Part shown: positions 1 to 6,083 of the stretch, in pieces
How positions within the stretch are numbered: the first letter of the stretch is position 1
Layout of the letters: each line of letters opens with the position of its first letter
NCBI GenBank assembly: GCA_903873355.1
Contig: CAIQOG010000474.1
Location: 1 to 9,788, forward strand
Direction of reading: 5' to 3'
Length of the DNA stretch: 9,788 nt
Source: an uncultured Bacteroidales bacterium
Lineage (GTDB): Bacteria; Bacteroidota; Bacteroidia; Bacteroidales; Paludibacteraceae
The notes under the pieces: generated by a model
Seen by the model: only the letters and a program-made list of their open reading frames with translations
Told to the model about the DNA's origin: nothing
Databases searched by the model: none
Program-made: the position numbers and the translations under genes

Positions 1-1
1 A

Positions 2-1258
2 TCATTTTTGAGTAAAGAAGCCGAACATGTAGATGGTTTTGCCAAAGAATGTGCTGTGGTAACTCATCATAGGTTGATGGCCGACCCTAATGGAAATGGA
101 TTGATTGTAGATCCATCTGCAAAGCTTGAAGAAGAACTGATTGTTCGTCCAACCTCCGAAACAATTATCTGGAGCACTTATAAAAACTGGATTCAATCCT
201 ACCGCGACCTGCCTATTCTGATAAATCAATGGGCGAATGTTGTTCGCTGGGAAATGCGAACACGTTTGTTTTTGCGTACTGCTGAGTTCTTATGGCAGGA
301 AGGTCACACGGCACATGCCACGGAAGCTGAAGCTATTGAAGAAACAAAAAAAATACTGGAAATTTATGCTGACTTTGCCGAACGCTTTATGGCTGTTCCT
401 GTATTGAAAGGCGTAAAATCGGCCAACGAACGTTTTGCCGGAGCATTGGACACCTATTGTATCGAAGCATTGATGCAGGATGGAAAAGCTCTGCAGGCAG
501 GAACTTCGCACTTCCTCGGACAAAACTTTGCCAAAGCATTTGATGTAACTTTCATGGATAAGAACAACAAGCTGGATTACGTGTGGGCATCTTCGTGGGG
601 TGTTTCTACCCGACTGATGGGCGCGCTTATTATGACTCACTCCGACGATAACGGGCTGGTGCTCCCTCCTAACCTCGCTCCTTTCCAGGTGGTAATTGTA
701 CCAATTTATAAAAACGATGAACAATTGGCTGTAATTAGCGAAAAGGTGAATGAAATTATTCAGAAACTGAGAGCACTGGGCATCAGTGTGAAATACGATA
801 ACAACGACAACAAGAAACCGGGATGGAAGTTTGCCGAATACGAACTGAAAGGTGTACCTGTACGATTGGCAATGGGTGCCCGCGATTTAGAAAACGGAAC
901 TGTGGAAGTTGCCCGTCGCGATACTTTAACCAAAGAAACCGTATCTATTGAAGGTGTGGAAACTTATATCGCTCAGTTGCTCAAAGATATTCAGGCCAAT
1001 ATTTTCCAGAAAGCTTTCGACTACCGAGCATCAGTAACCCGCGACGTAAACTCGTACGATGAATTCAAAGTGGAAATTGAAAAAGGCGGATTTCTGCTTT
1101 GCCACTGGGACGGAACGGCTGAAACAGAAGAAAAAATCAAGGAAGATACCAAAGCCACCATCCGTTGTATTCCAATTAATGGCGAAATGACACCGGGCGT
1201 GTGCATGGTTACTGGAAAACCTTCGGTACAGCGTGTAGTGTTTGCAAGAGCGTATTGA
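2..1258 (+). CDS. proS: prolyl-tRNA synthetase, archaeal/eukaryotic type (5' end cut by window edge)
   Basis: Class II aminoacyl-tRNA synthetase that charges tRNA-Pro with proline in the cytoplasm. The frame is open to the left edge (Ser-Phe-Leu-Ser-Lys-Glu-Ala-Glu-His), so the TTG at position 8 is an internal leucine codon and not a start. About 418 residues are present; full-length Bacteroidota homologues are near 495, so roughly 75-80 residues, including class II motif 1, lie outside. Visible: the proline-site region RPTSETIIW, motif 2 ([20 protein letters not shown]), motif 3 ([19 protein letters not shown]), the anticodon-binding domain starting around [12 protein letters not shown], and the C-terminal domain ending in the characteristic aromatic pair (ARAY). 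The YbaK-like editing insertion of the bacterial-type enzyme is absent. In the C-terminal domain only three cysteines remain (LLCHW, IRCIP, GVCMV) of the four zinc ligands known from the Thermus enzyme; from memory this is usual in Bacteroidota. Identification is secure. Confidence 0.97.
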   Translation, partial: SFLSKEAEHVDGFAKECAVVTHHRLMADPNGNGLIVDPSAKLEEELIVRPTSETIIWSTYKNWIQSYRDLPILINQWANVVRWEMRTRLFLRTAEFLWQEGHTAHATEAEAIEETKKILEIYADFAERFMAVPVLKGVKSANERFAGALDTYCIEALMQDGKALQAGTSHFLGQNFAKAFDVTFMDKNNKLDYVWASSWGVSTRLMGALIMTHSDDNGLVLPPNLAPFQVVIVPIYKNDEQLAVISEKVNEIIQKLRALGISVKYDNNDNKKPGWKFAEYELKGVPVRLAMGARDLENGTVEVARRDTLTKETVSIEGVETYIAQLLKDIQANIFQKAFDYRASVTRDVNSYDEFKVEIEKGGFLLCHWDGTAETEEKIKEDTKATIRCIPINGEMTPGVCMVTGKPSVQRVVFARAY

Positions 1259-1302
1259 GTTTGTAAAGTTATAAAGTCTGAAAGTTTATAAAGTTCAGAC
1301 TT
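1258..1302. repeat. degenerate 8-9 bp tandem repeat containing a 9-bp inverted repeat
   Basis: Starting on the last base of the proS stop codon, five units follow each other, each beginning AGT: AGTTTGTAA, AGTTATAA, AGTCTGAA, AGTTTATAA, AGTTCAGAC. Inside the array AAGTCTGAA (1274-1282) pairs perfectly with TTCAGACTT (1294-1302) around an 11-nt loop. The array lies in the proS 3' untranslated region just upstream of the terminator hairpin. Similar AAAGTTTATAAAGTT strings are, as I recall, common between genes in Bacteroidales, so this may be a dispersed intergenic repeat. Confidence 0.6.
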
Positions 1303-1309
1303 GCTATTG

Positions 1310-1340
1310 AAAGGCTTCACGTTTTGTGAGGCCTTTTAAA
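1310..1340 (+). terminator. intrinsic terminator of proS
   Basis: AAAGGCTTCAC (1310-1320), loop GTTTT, GTGAGGCCTTT (1326-1336): an 11-bp stem with a single T-G wobble, followed by only a short T tract. It lies 52 nt after the proS stop and just before the probable promoter of the next gene, which argues that proS and the epimerase gene are transcribed separately. The nearly symmetrical A/T ends could let it act on both strands. Confidence 0.8.
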
Positions 1341-1343
1341 TTA

Positions 1344-1372
1344 TTGATTCCAACAATATTATGCTATTTTTG
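1344..1372 (+). promoter_or_regulatory. probable Bacteroidota promoter for the epimerase gene
   Basis: TATTTTTG at 1365-1372 matches the Bacteroidota -7 consensus TAnnTTTG exactly. TTG at 1344-1346 lies 18 nt upstream, slightly short of the usual 19-21 nt spacing for the -33 TTG element. The -7 box ends 22 nt before the ATG at 1395, and the terminator hairpin sits directly upstream, so placement is good. Called from sequence and position only. Confidence 0.5.
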
Positions 1373-1394
1373 TATCACAAATAATTACATTCAA

Positions 1395-2378
1395 ATGAAA
1401 ATCCTTTTTATAGGTGGCACAGGCGTGTTAAGTTCGGCTTGTACAGAGTTGGCCCTAAGTCGTGGGATGGATTTATACCATCTGAATCGGGGGTTGAGTG
1501 CCAATATCCGTAACGTACAAGGAGCAAAAACCATAATTGCCGACATTCGGAATAAAGCCGAAACAGCAAAAGCCATAGAAAATCATACATTCGATGTGGT
1601 GGTTGATTTCATTGCCTATGAGCCTGTGCATATACTCAACGACATTGCGCTGTTTTCGGGCAAAACTAATCAGTATATTTTTATCAGTTCTGCTTCGGCT
1701 TACGAAGTTCCGAAAGTACTTCCTGTAACTGAAGAAACTCCGTTGGACAATCCCTATTGGGAGTATTCGCGAAAGAAGATTGCTTGCGAAAAGGCACTGA
1801 TAGAAGCATGTACAACAAGCAATTTTCCCTACACAATCATACGTCCATCGCATACCTACGATAAAACCAAGATTCCGGCTATAGGTGGTTACACCGTATT
1901 GCACCGGATGTTGCAGGATTTGCCGGTAATTCTGCCCGGCGATGGAACTTCTATCTGGACGCTTACCTGGCACAAAGACTTTGCTGTGGGATTAGTTGGG
2001 CTTTTCGGAAATCCGAAAGCCATCGGTAAAGCCTTTCATATTACTTCCGACGAGTGGCTGACATGGAATCAGATTTACGGAATTCTGGCTGAGGAATTGG
2101 GAGTAACACCTGATATTGTGCATATTCCATCGGATGTAATTGCGCGTTACGACGCCGAAATTGGTGCAGGTTTGCTGGGCGACAAAGCCCACAGCATGAT
2201 TTTCGATAACTCCAAAATCAGAAAGTTTGTTCCTGATTTTAATCCGCAGATAAAATTCAGGGAAGGAGCAAAAGAAGTCATTAAATGGTACCGTGAAAAC
2301 ACGCTGCAATTACCGGTTGATAATCACATCAATGCATTTATGGATAAAATTATCGGGGATTACAAAAAGTTCGTCTGA
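1395..2378 (+). CDS. NAD(P)-dependent epimerase/dehydratase, atypical SDR family
   Basis: A 327-residue Rossmann-fold protein of the extended/atypical short-chain dehydrogenase superfamily. The N-terminal GGTGVLS (residues 7-13) is the nucleotide-binding glycine motif, although the third glycine of the classical TGxxGxxG is a serine. VVVDFIAY (68-75), YIFISSASAY (94-103) with the active-site Ser/Thr position, and YSRKK (124-128) supply the SDR pattern with the catalytic Tyr124/Lys128 pair. RPSHTYD follows, as in sugar epimerases. I start at ATG 1395 because the next upstream in-frame start, at 1326, would add 23 residues lying in the terminator and promoter and would place sequence ahead of the Rossmann strand MKILFIGGTG. 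The overall style resembles CSP41-like proteins and nucleotide-sugar epimerases; the substrate cannot be deduced. It stands alone, convergent with the zinc-ribbon gene. Confidence 0.9.
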   Translation: MKILFIGGTGVLSSACTELALSRGMDLYHLNRGLSANIRNVQGAKTIIADIRNKAETAKAIENHTFDVVVDFIAYEPVHILNDIALFSGKTNQYIFISSASAYEVPKVLPVTEETPLDNPYWEYSRKKIACEKALIEACTTSNFPYTIIRPSHTYDKTKIPAIGGYTVLHRMLQDLPVILPGDGTSIWTLTWHKDFAVGLVGLFGNPKAIGKAFHITSDEWLTWNQIYGILAEELGVTPDIVHIPSDVIARYDAEIGAGLLGDKAHSMIFDNSKIRKFVPDFNPQIKFREGAKEVIKWYRENTLQLPVDNHINAFMDKIIGDYKKFV

Positions 2379-2424
2379 ATAGTAATTATGAGAATTCAAA
2401 AATTCTGCAAATTATGATTCAGAC
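2373..2424. terminator. 52-nt compound palindrome, probable bidirectional terminator
   Basis: All paired blocks share one centre (2398.5): GTCTGAAT 2373-2380 with ATTCAGAC 2417-2424; TAATT 2383-2387 with AATTA 2410-2414; AGAATT 2391-2396 with AATTCT 2401-2406; loop CAAA. In all 19 Watson-Crick pairs and one G-T wobble out of 24 positions. The outer arm overlaps the epimerase stop codon (2376-2378) and ends five bases before the stop of the convergent zinc-ribbon gene. A T-rich stretch follows on the plus strand (TTCTTTAATATTTC), and on the minus strand TTTTT lies just past the stem (complement of 2363-2367). This fits a shared terminator for two convergent units, though the stem is AT-rich. 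Confidence 0.65.
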
Positions 2425-2429
2425 ATTCT

Positions 2430-2654
2430 TTAATATTTCTTCCCGTGGCTGCCACCTTTAAGTTTCTTCGGTGAGCCCGACCAGGAACAGCCGAGGCAAT
2501 AAAGTATAGTCAAATCAAAACCCTCCAGCGAGTCTTCGGGATTTAAAGGAATCACATTATAGTTTTCACCCACAATTACCAAGACTTTGTCGTGTTGCTC
2601 ATTGCGAACATAAAAGCGGTGAATATCACACTGCGGACAACGAAGTTTTTTCAT
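2430..2654 (-). CDS. small zinc-ribbon protein of unknown function
   Basis: A 74-residue protein with two CxxC knuckles, CPQC (6-9) and CLGC (53-56), spaced as in a small zinc ribbon, plus a basic C-terminus (KKLKGGSHGKKY). Between the knuckles are predicted beta strands (VLVIVGENYNVIPL) and an acidic turn. No signal peptide or membrane segment is present, so it should be cytoplasmic. Its ATG overlaps the ftsE stop codon by one base (TAATG), indicating translational coupling with ftsE. I do not recognise an experimentally characterised family member; metal binding is inferred from the cysteines, and a role linked to FtsE is only a context guess. Confidence 0.75.
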   Translation of the reverse strand: MKKLRCPQCDIHRFYVRNEQHDKVLVIVGENYNVIPLNPEDSLEGFDLTILYCLGCSWSGSPKKLKGGSHGKKY

Positions 2655-3369
2655 TATTTATCCGTAGTATCAATTTCAGCAATTTCCACATCTTCAGCAG
2701 TCAGGTCTTCCAATTTTTCGCTTTCGCAACGAAGCACGCGTCCCGGAAATTTTTCGGGCCAATTGAGATTGTGAGTCGCCATGATAACCGTTGTACCAGC
2801 CTGACAAATCGTATAAAGCAGTTCAATCAGTTCATTTCCGGTCACGGTATCAAGGTTACCTGTTGGTTCATCAGCCAGAATGATAGCGGGCGAATTGAGC
2901 AATGCACGGGCAATTACAATGCGTTGTTGCCACCTCCGGAAAGTTGATGAGGCATTTTAGAAGCTTTTGAACTCATCCCAACCTGCTCAAGTACATGGTT
3001 AATGCGTTCATCGATAGCCAATTGGTCGGTCCAGTCGGTTGCTTTCAGTACAAATTCGAGGTTTTTATAAACTGAACGGTCGGTCAGCAGTTGAAAGTCC
3101 TGAAACACAATACCGATTTTACGACGAAGATAAGGTACATCCTTGTGATTCAAATTACACAAGTCAAACCCAAGCACTTCTGCCGATCCATTTAAAACAG
3201 GAACTTCGTGATAAAGGGTCTTCAAGAGTGAAGTTTTTCCGCTACCCACTTTACCGAGCAAATAAACAAATTCACCGGAATGAACTTCTAATTGTACATC
3301 CTTTAGTACCAACTCTTCCTGTTGGTAAATATCTACGTCGGTATATTTTATGATAAGTTTCTTTTCCAT
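2654..3369 (-). pseudogene. ftsE: ABC transporter ATPase FtsE (cell division), frameshifted in the signature motif
   Basis: FtsE is the cytoplasmic ATPase that, with the membrane protein FtsX, controls cell-wall hydrolases at the division septum. From ATG 3369 the first frame gives residues 1-146 with Walker A GKVGSGKT (39-46) and Q-loop Gln90 (IVFQDFQLL), and reaches the signature LSGG (143-146). It then runs into GNNAL and a stop. The remainder continues one frame over: QQRIVIARALLNSP, Walker B AIILADEPTGNLD, H-loop ATHN and an acidic tail, stopping at 2654. Restoring one T on the plus strand between 2930 and 2931 (GGT GAG CAA in the gene) gives a standard LSGGEQQR and a normal-length protein of about 238 residues. 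Only one base is missing and every motif on both sides is intact, so a sequencing or assembly error is as likely as a real mutation. I prefer ATG 3369 over the in-frame ATG at 3429 because MEKKLIIKYTDV matches the usual FtsE start and the extension crosses hairpin sequence. No ftsX is adjacent in this window. Confidence 0.88.
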
Positions 3370-3387
3370 GAGATTCAATTTTCTGCT

Positions 3388-3412
3388 CGGCTTTGCCGCT
3401 TGGCTTGCCAAG
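3388..3412. other. two adjacent small hairpins in the ftsE leader
   Basis: CGGC-TTT-GCCG (3388-3398) is followed at once by CTTGG-CTTG-CCAAG (3399-3412), lying 18-42 nt upstream of the ftsE start. No poly-T follows on the minus strand, so these are not obvious terminators. They could affect ftsE translation or simply be chance structure in a short spacer. Confidence 0.3.
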
Positions 3413-3417
3413 AATCT

Positions 3418-3460
3418 ATCAATTACCAATTGATTAATTGATAATTGAAAATTGGTAATT
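3418..3460. repeat. AATT-rich inverted repeat at the hisIE 3' end
   Basis: AATTACCAATT (3421-3431) is the exact reverse complement of AATTGGTAATT (3450-3460), 11 bp with an 18-nt loop. A competing fold exists: ATCAATT (3418-3424) pairs with AATTGAT (3428-3434). The right arm overlaps the hisIE stop codon (3459-3461). There is no GC-rich stem or T tract, so it is a poor intrinsic terminator; the AATT/ATCAATT texture resembles intergenic repeats seen in Bacteroidota genomes. Confidence 0.5.
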
Positions 3461-4052
3461 ATTTATGTCTTTTCTTCAGTTCACGTGCCAAATCGTCGAG
3501 CGAATAACCTTTTGATGTCAGTAAAACGATCAGGTGATAAATCAAATCAGAAGCTTCGTAGATAAAACCCTCCTCCGTGCCGTTTGTAGCTTCAATAACG
3601 GTTTCAACAGCCTCTTCACCAACTTTTTGCGCCATTCGGTTCACACCTTTTTTGAAAAGTGACGTGGTGTACGAACCTTCGGGCATTTCGTTGAAACGAA
3701 CGGTAATAAAATCCTGCAAGTATTTCAGAAAAGCTACATCTGCTTCATTTTTCTCACCCCAACAGGTATCAGCTCCGGTATGGCAAACTGGTCCGACAGG
3801 TTTTACTTTGATTAAAAGAGTGTCGTTGTCGCAATCGGATGCAATAGAAACTACGTTTAGGAAATTGCCACTCTCTTCCCCTTTAGTCCATAGGCGGTTC
3901 TTGGTACGACTGAAAAATGTCACCTGACCACTTTCCTGTGTTTTAGCCAACGCTTCCTCATTCATATACCCGAGCATAAGCACTTTAGCTGTAAGTTCGT
4001 CCTGAATGATTGCCGGTACAAGTCCGTTTGATTTTTGAAAATCTATATTCAT
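3459..4052 (-). CDS. hisIE: bifunctional phosphoribosyl-AMP cyclohydrolase / phosphoribosyl-ATP pyrophosphohydrolase
   Basis: A fused cytoplasmic enzyme (197 residues, normal for HisIE) catalysing steps two and three of histidine biosynthesis: removal of pyrophosphate from PR-ATP, then ring opening of PR-AMP. The HisI half (1-105) shows VLMLGYMNEEAL (24-35), the SRTKNRLWTKGEESGN block (48-63), the metal site SDCDND (72-77) with Asp73, Cys74 and Asp75, and the zinc cysteines Cys90 and Cys97 in GPVCHTGADTCW. The HisE half (about 107-197) is an all-alpha MazG-like domain with SYTTSLFKKGVNRMAQKVGEE, the acidic residues Glu146, Glu147 and Glu150, and EASDLIYHL (166-174). All expected active-site residues are intact. 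No other his genes follow; upstream is a glycosidase unit ended by a terminator, so hisIE seems to have its own promoter in the AT-rich spacer 4053-4097, where I see no clean -7 box. Downstream ftsE begins 89 nt away and may be co-transcribed. Confidence 0.96.
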   Translation of the reverse strand: MNIDFQKSNGLVPAIIQDELTAKVLMLGYMNEEALAKTQESGQVTFFSRTKNRLWTKGEESGNFLNVVSIASDCDNDTLLIKVKPVGPVCHTGADTCWGEKNEADVAFLKYLQDFITVRFNEMPEGSYTTSLFKKGVNRMAQKVGEEAVETVIEATNGTEEGFIYEASDLIYHLIVLLTSKGYSLDDLARELKKRHK

Positions 4053-4097
4053 TTTTATTGATATTTCCTTTTATAAATAATAGTCTGCGAAATTACA

Positions 4098-4135
4098 AAA
4101 AATCAACCAATTATAAGAATGATTGGTTGATTTTT
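4098..4135 (-). terminator. intrinsic terminator of the GH43 gene
   Basis: AAAAATCAACCAAT (4098-4111) pairs perfectly with ATTGGTTGATTTTT (4122-4135), a 14-bp stem with a 10-nt loop. Read on the minus strand it ends in a run of six T's before GTAATTT, as expected for a terminator 30 nt after the GH43 stop. The opposite strand also ends in T's, but no plus-strand gene needs it. Confidence 0.85.
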
Positions 4136-4165
4136 AAGAATACTGTGTGAATCGCGAAACTACGA

Positions 4166-5869
4166 TTATTTTTCAATTCTGAACCAATCAAAATCAGCAT
4201 AACCCGATTCGTAGGTTTTACCTTTACGTATTGCAAACAAACCCACAGTCGCTCCTATCCATTTTCCGTTTCTGGCAGCAAAAGCAGTTCCGATTTGTTT
4301 ATAATTATTACCATCAACACTATAACTGAAAGTACATTTTGCATTGCCCCATTTACTATTCTGAGCAGTGTTAAATATTATATAATCAGGTGAATCAGGC
4401 TTCACATTTTCCACTTTCACTTTGAAATAAACGGTATTTGTCAATACTTTTTCTTCAGCGCTATGAATTTCAGGTTTTCCTCCTTCAGCATCTATGCAGG
4501 TTGACTGATAAACAACTAAACCGGCATCTGTTTTTTTCAATGAAATATACCCGTAGTCAATACCCATAACAATTAATCCGGCTTCTTCATCCGAAGTACG
4601 AGCTGTAAAAGTGAATTTGGTTACTGCACTAAAATCGGGTGCCGGAAATTTCTGTGTTAACAAATTGGTCACATTCCATTTATTATCATCTCTTTCGCGT
4701 ACCGGAAGATTGTACATCCTAAAAAAACCGTAAGCCGCACCTGCCATAAATGCCTGATTATTTTTTGGATTAGCAGCCCATTGCCATTGCAAACCAAGTT
4801 GACTATCATTAAACTCATCCGACTCTGCCGGAGTTTCAATCGGATAGGTTTTCCCAACATTCGGTTTTTTGTACGTCAACACGGGTTCTCCAACACCATT
4901 TTTATCTTTATCTACGCCCATCAATGGCCAGTCGTTCATCCACTGAACCGGTTCTAAATGCAAAATTCGACCATAAGCATCTTTATCCTGAAAATGCAAA
5001 AACCAACTTTCTCCGGTCTGAGTCTCCACCCAGGCACCCTGATGAGGACCATTGGTAGGAGATGTTGACCCTTTCTCCAAAACAATTTTTTCTTCATAAG
5101 GACCGTAAATATTTTTGCTTCGTAAAGCCAACTGCCAGCCTCCACCTACTCCACCTGCAGGCGCAAGTATGTAGTAATATCCATTTCGTTTATAAAGTTT
5201 TGGACCTTCCACCGTAGGATGTTTGCCATGTCCGTCAAAAATAATAACGCCATCATCAAGCAGTTTTGTGCCATCTTCGCTCATTCGGTTCATTATTAAG
5301 GTACTTTTCACACCTGAACGGCTTGCTGCCATACCATTAACCAGGTATGCATTACCATCTTCGTCCCAAAACGGACATGGATCAATCCAACCAAGAGCTT
5401 TTTTTATCAATAACGGTTCACTCCATGGGCCTTCAGGATGTTGTGCTTTCACCAACCAGATTCCCAAATCAGGATCAGGATAATAAATATAAAATTCACC
5501 TTTATGGTATCGAATTGCAGGTGCCCACACACCACCACCATGAACAACAGAATCGTATCGGGCAAAAGGTGGTTGTTTGAGGAAAACATTTCCTATAATC
5601 CGCCAGTTAACAAGGTCTTTGGAATGTAAAATGGGCAATCCGGGTACTTCATTGAAGCTGGATGCTGTCAGATAGAAATCATCTCCGACACGAATCACAT
5701 CCGGATCTGAATAATCGGCATGCAGAATGGGATTTTTATATGTACCGTCACCGTTATCAGCAACCCAAACCTTGGAAACATAATTCTTTGGGGTTGTTGT
5801 TGAGACCTGAGCATGAATCAAACTTATTAATAAACAACTAATTACGAGAACAAAACTATATTTTTTCAT
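4166..5869 (-). CDS. secreted glycoside hydrolase family 43 (beta-xylosidase / alpha-L-arabinofuranosidase type)
   Basis: A 567-residue inverting glycosidase expected to release xylose or arabinose from xylan- or arabinan-derived oligosaccharides, in the periplasm or at the cell surface. Residues 1-20 form a Sec signal peptide cleaved after IHA. A VISC box (9-12) resembles a lipobox, but the hydrophobic core before it is very short. The five-bladed propeller spans about 43-335: NPILHADYSDPDVIRVGDDFYL carries the base Asp55, GWIDPCPFW the pKa-modulating Asp163, and VEGPKLYKRNG the acid Glu221. All three catalytic residues are present. PHQGAW (275-280) matches the conserved histidine loop. From SDEFND (about 350) to the end is a concanavalin-like beta-sandwich typical of two-domain GH43 xylosidases. 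The arrangement resembles subfamily GH43_12, which I cannot verify. It is monocistronic: terminators lie on both sides and a probable promoter upstream. Xylosidase and arabinofuranosidase specificity cannot be told apart from sequence alone. Confidence 0.93.
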   Translation of the reverse strand: MKKYSFVLVISCLLISLIHAQVSTTTPKNYVSKVWVADNGDGTYKNPILHADYSDPDVIRVGDDFYLTASSFNEVPGLPILHSKDLVNWRIIGNVFLKQPPFARYDSVVHGGGVWAPAIRYHKGEFYIYYPDPDLGIWLVKAQHPEGPWSEPLLIKKALGWIDPCPFWDEDGNAYLVNGMAASRSGVKSTLIMNRMSEDGTKLLDDGVIIFDGHGKHPTVEGPKLYKRNGYYYILAPAGGVGGGWQLALRSKNIYGPYEEKIVLEKGSTSPTNGPHQGAWVETQTGESWFLHFQDKDAYGRILHLEPVQWMNDWPLMGVDKDKNGVGEPVLTYKKPNVGKTYPIETPAESDEFNDSQLGLQWQWAANPKNNQAFMAGAAYGFFRMYNLPVRERDDNKWNVTNLLTQKFPAPDFSAVTKFTFTARTSDEEAGLIVMGIDYGYISLKKTDAGLVVYQSTCIDAEGGKPEIHSAEEKVLTNTVYFKVKVENVKPDSPDYIIFNTAQNSKWGNAKCTFSYSVDGNNYKQIGTAFAARNGKWIGATVGLFAIRKGKTYESGYADFDWFRIEK

Positions 5870-5898
5870 ATTAATTTGTAGATGATAAATTAAGTGTT

Positions 5899-5906
5899 CA
5901 AAATTA
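5899..5906 (-). promoter_or_regulatory. probable -7 promoter element of the GH43 gene
   Basis: Read on the minus strand, TAATTTTG is an exact TAnnTTTG element whose last base is 29 nt upstream of the GH43 ATG, implying a leader of about 20 nt. At the -33 position there is only ATTATC, not TTG; a TTG lies too close (13 nt). A weak -33 would fit a promoter that needs an activator, but this is inference. The remaining spacer to the 6028 terminator holds nothing else I can identify. Confidence 0.4.
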
Positions 5907-6027
5907 ATAAAAAAATCTTCAAGATAATTTCACATACTGTTAAACTAAATTCATACTTGATTCACTACCCGATATTAAATGTTTTCATTTAAATTGCCAA
6001 CTATTTTCTTTGACATAATTACAATAA

Positions 6028-6063
6028 AAAGACTCCCGACAGATGATTCTGTCGGGAGTCTTT
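6028..6063 (-). terminator. strong intrinsic terminator of the receptor-lipoprotein operon
   Basis: AAAGACTCCCGACAGA (6028-6043), loop TGAT, TCTGTCGGGAGTCTTT (6048-6063): a perfect 16-bp GC-rich stem. On the minus strand it is followed by a T-rich run (TCTTTTTATTG). It begins 20 nt past the stop of the last lipoprotein gene and separates the operon from the GH43 gene. Confidence 0.95.
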
Positions 6064-6083
6064 ATTTGTTAAATAATGTAATG

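Noticed and set aside
8..10. TTG as a start codon for proS
   Set aside because: The frame continues unbroken to the window edge with residues expected in ProS (Ser-Phe-Leu before Ser-Lys-Glu-Ala-Glu), so this is an internal leucine.
290..724. 144-residue antisense reading frame across proS
   Set aside because: It lies wholly opposite a strongly conserved enzyme gene, has no recognisable domain, and its composition is what reverse translation of proS would give.
1326..1394. N-terminal extension of the epimerase from the start at 1326
   Set aside because: It would be encoded by the proS terminator and the -7 box, and the Rossmann fold begins properly at MKILFIGGTG from ATG 1395.
2654..2902. 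Separate 82-residue gene starting MLNSPAIILADEPTG
   Set aside because: It is the 3' part of ftsE after the frameshift; it starts inside the ABC helical region and lacks Walker A, so it could not be an independent ATPase.
3370..3429. 20-residue extension of FtsE from the ATG at 3429
   Set aside because: It runs through the hairpin-rich spacer, and MEKKLIIKYT at 3369 fits the family start.
5834..5845. Lipobox VISC in the GH43 signal peptide (lipoprotein anchor)
   Set aside because: The cysteine is at residue 12 with only about eight hydrophobic or neutral residues before it; a normal Sec cleavage site IHA|Q at 20 fits better, though a lipoprotein cannot be fully excluded.
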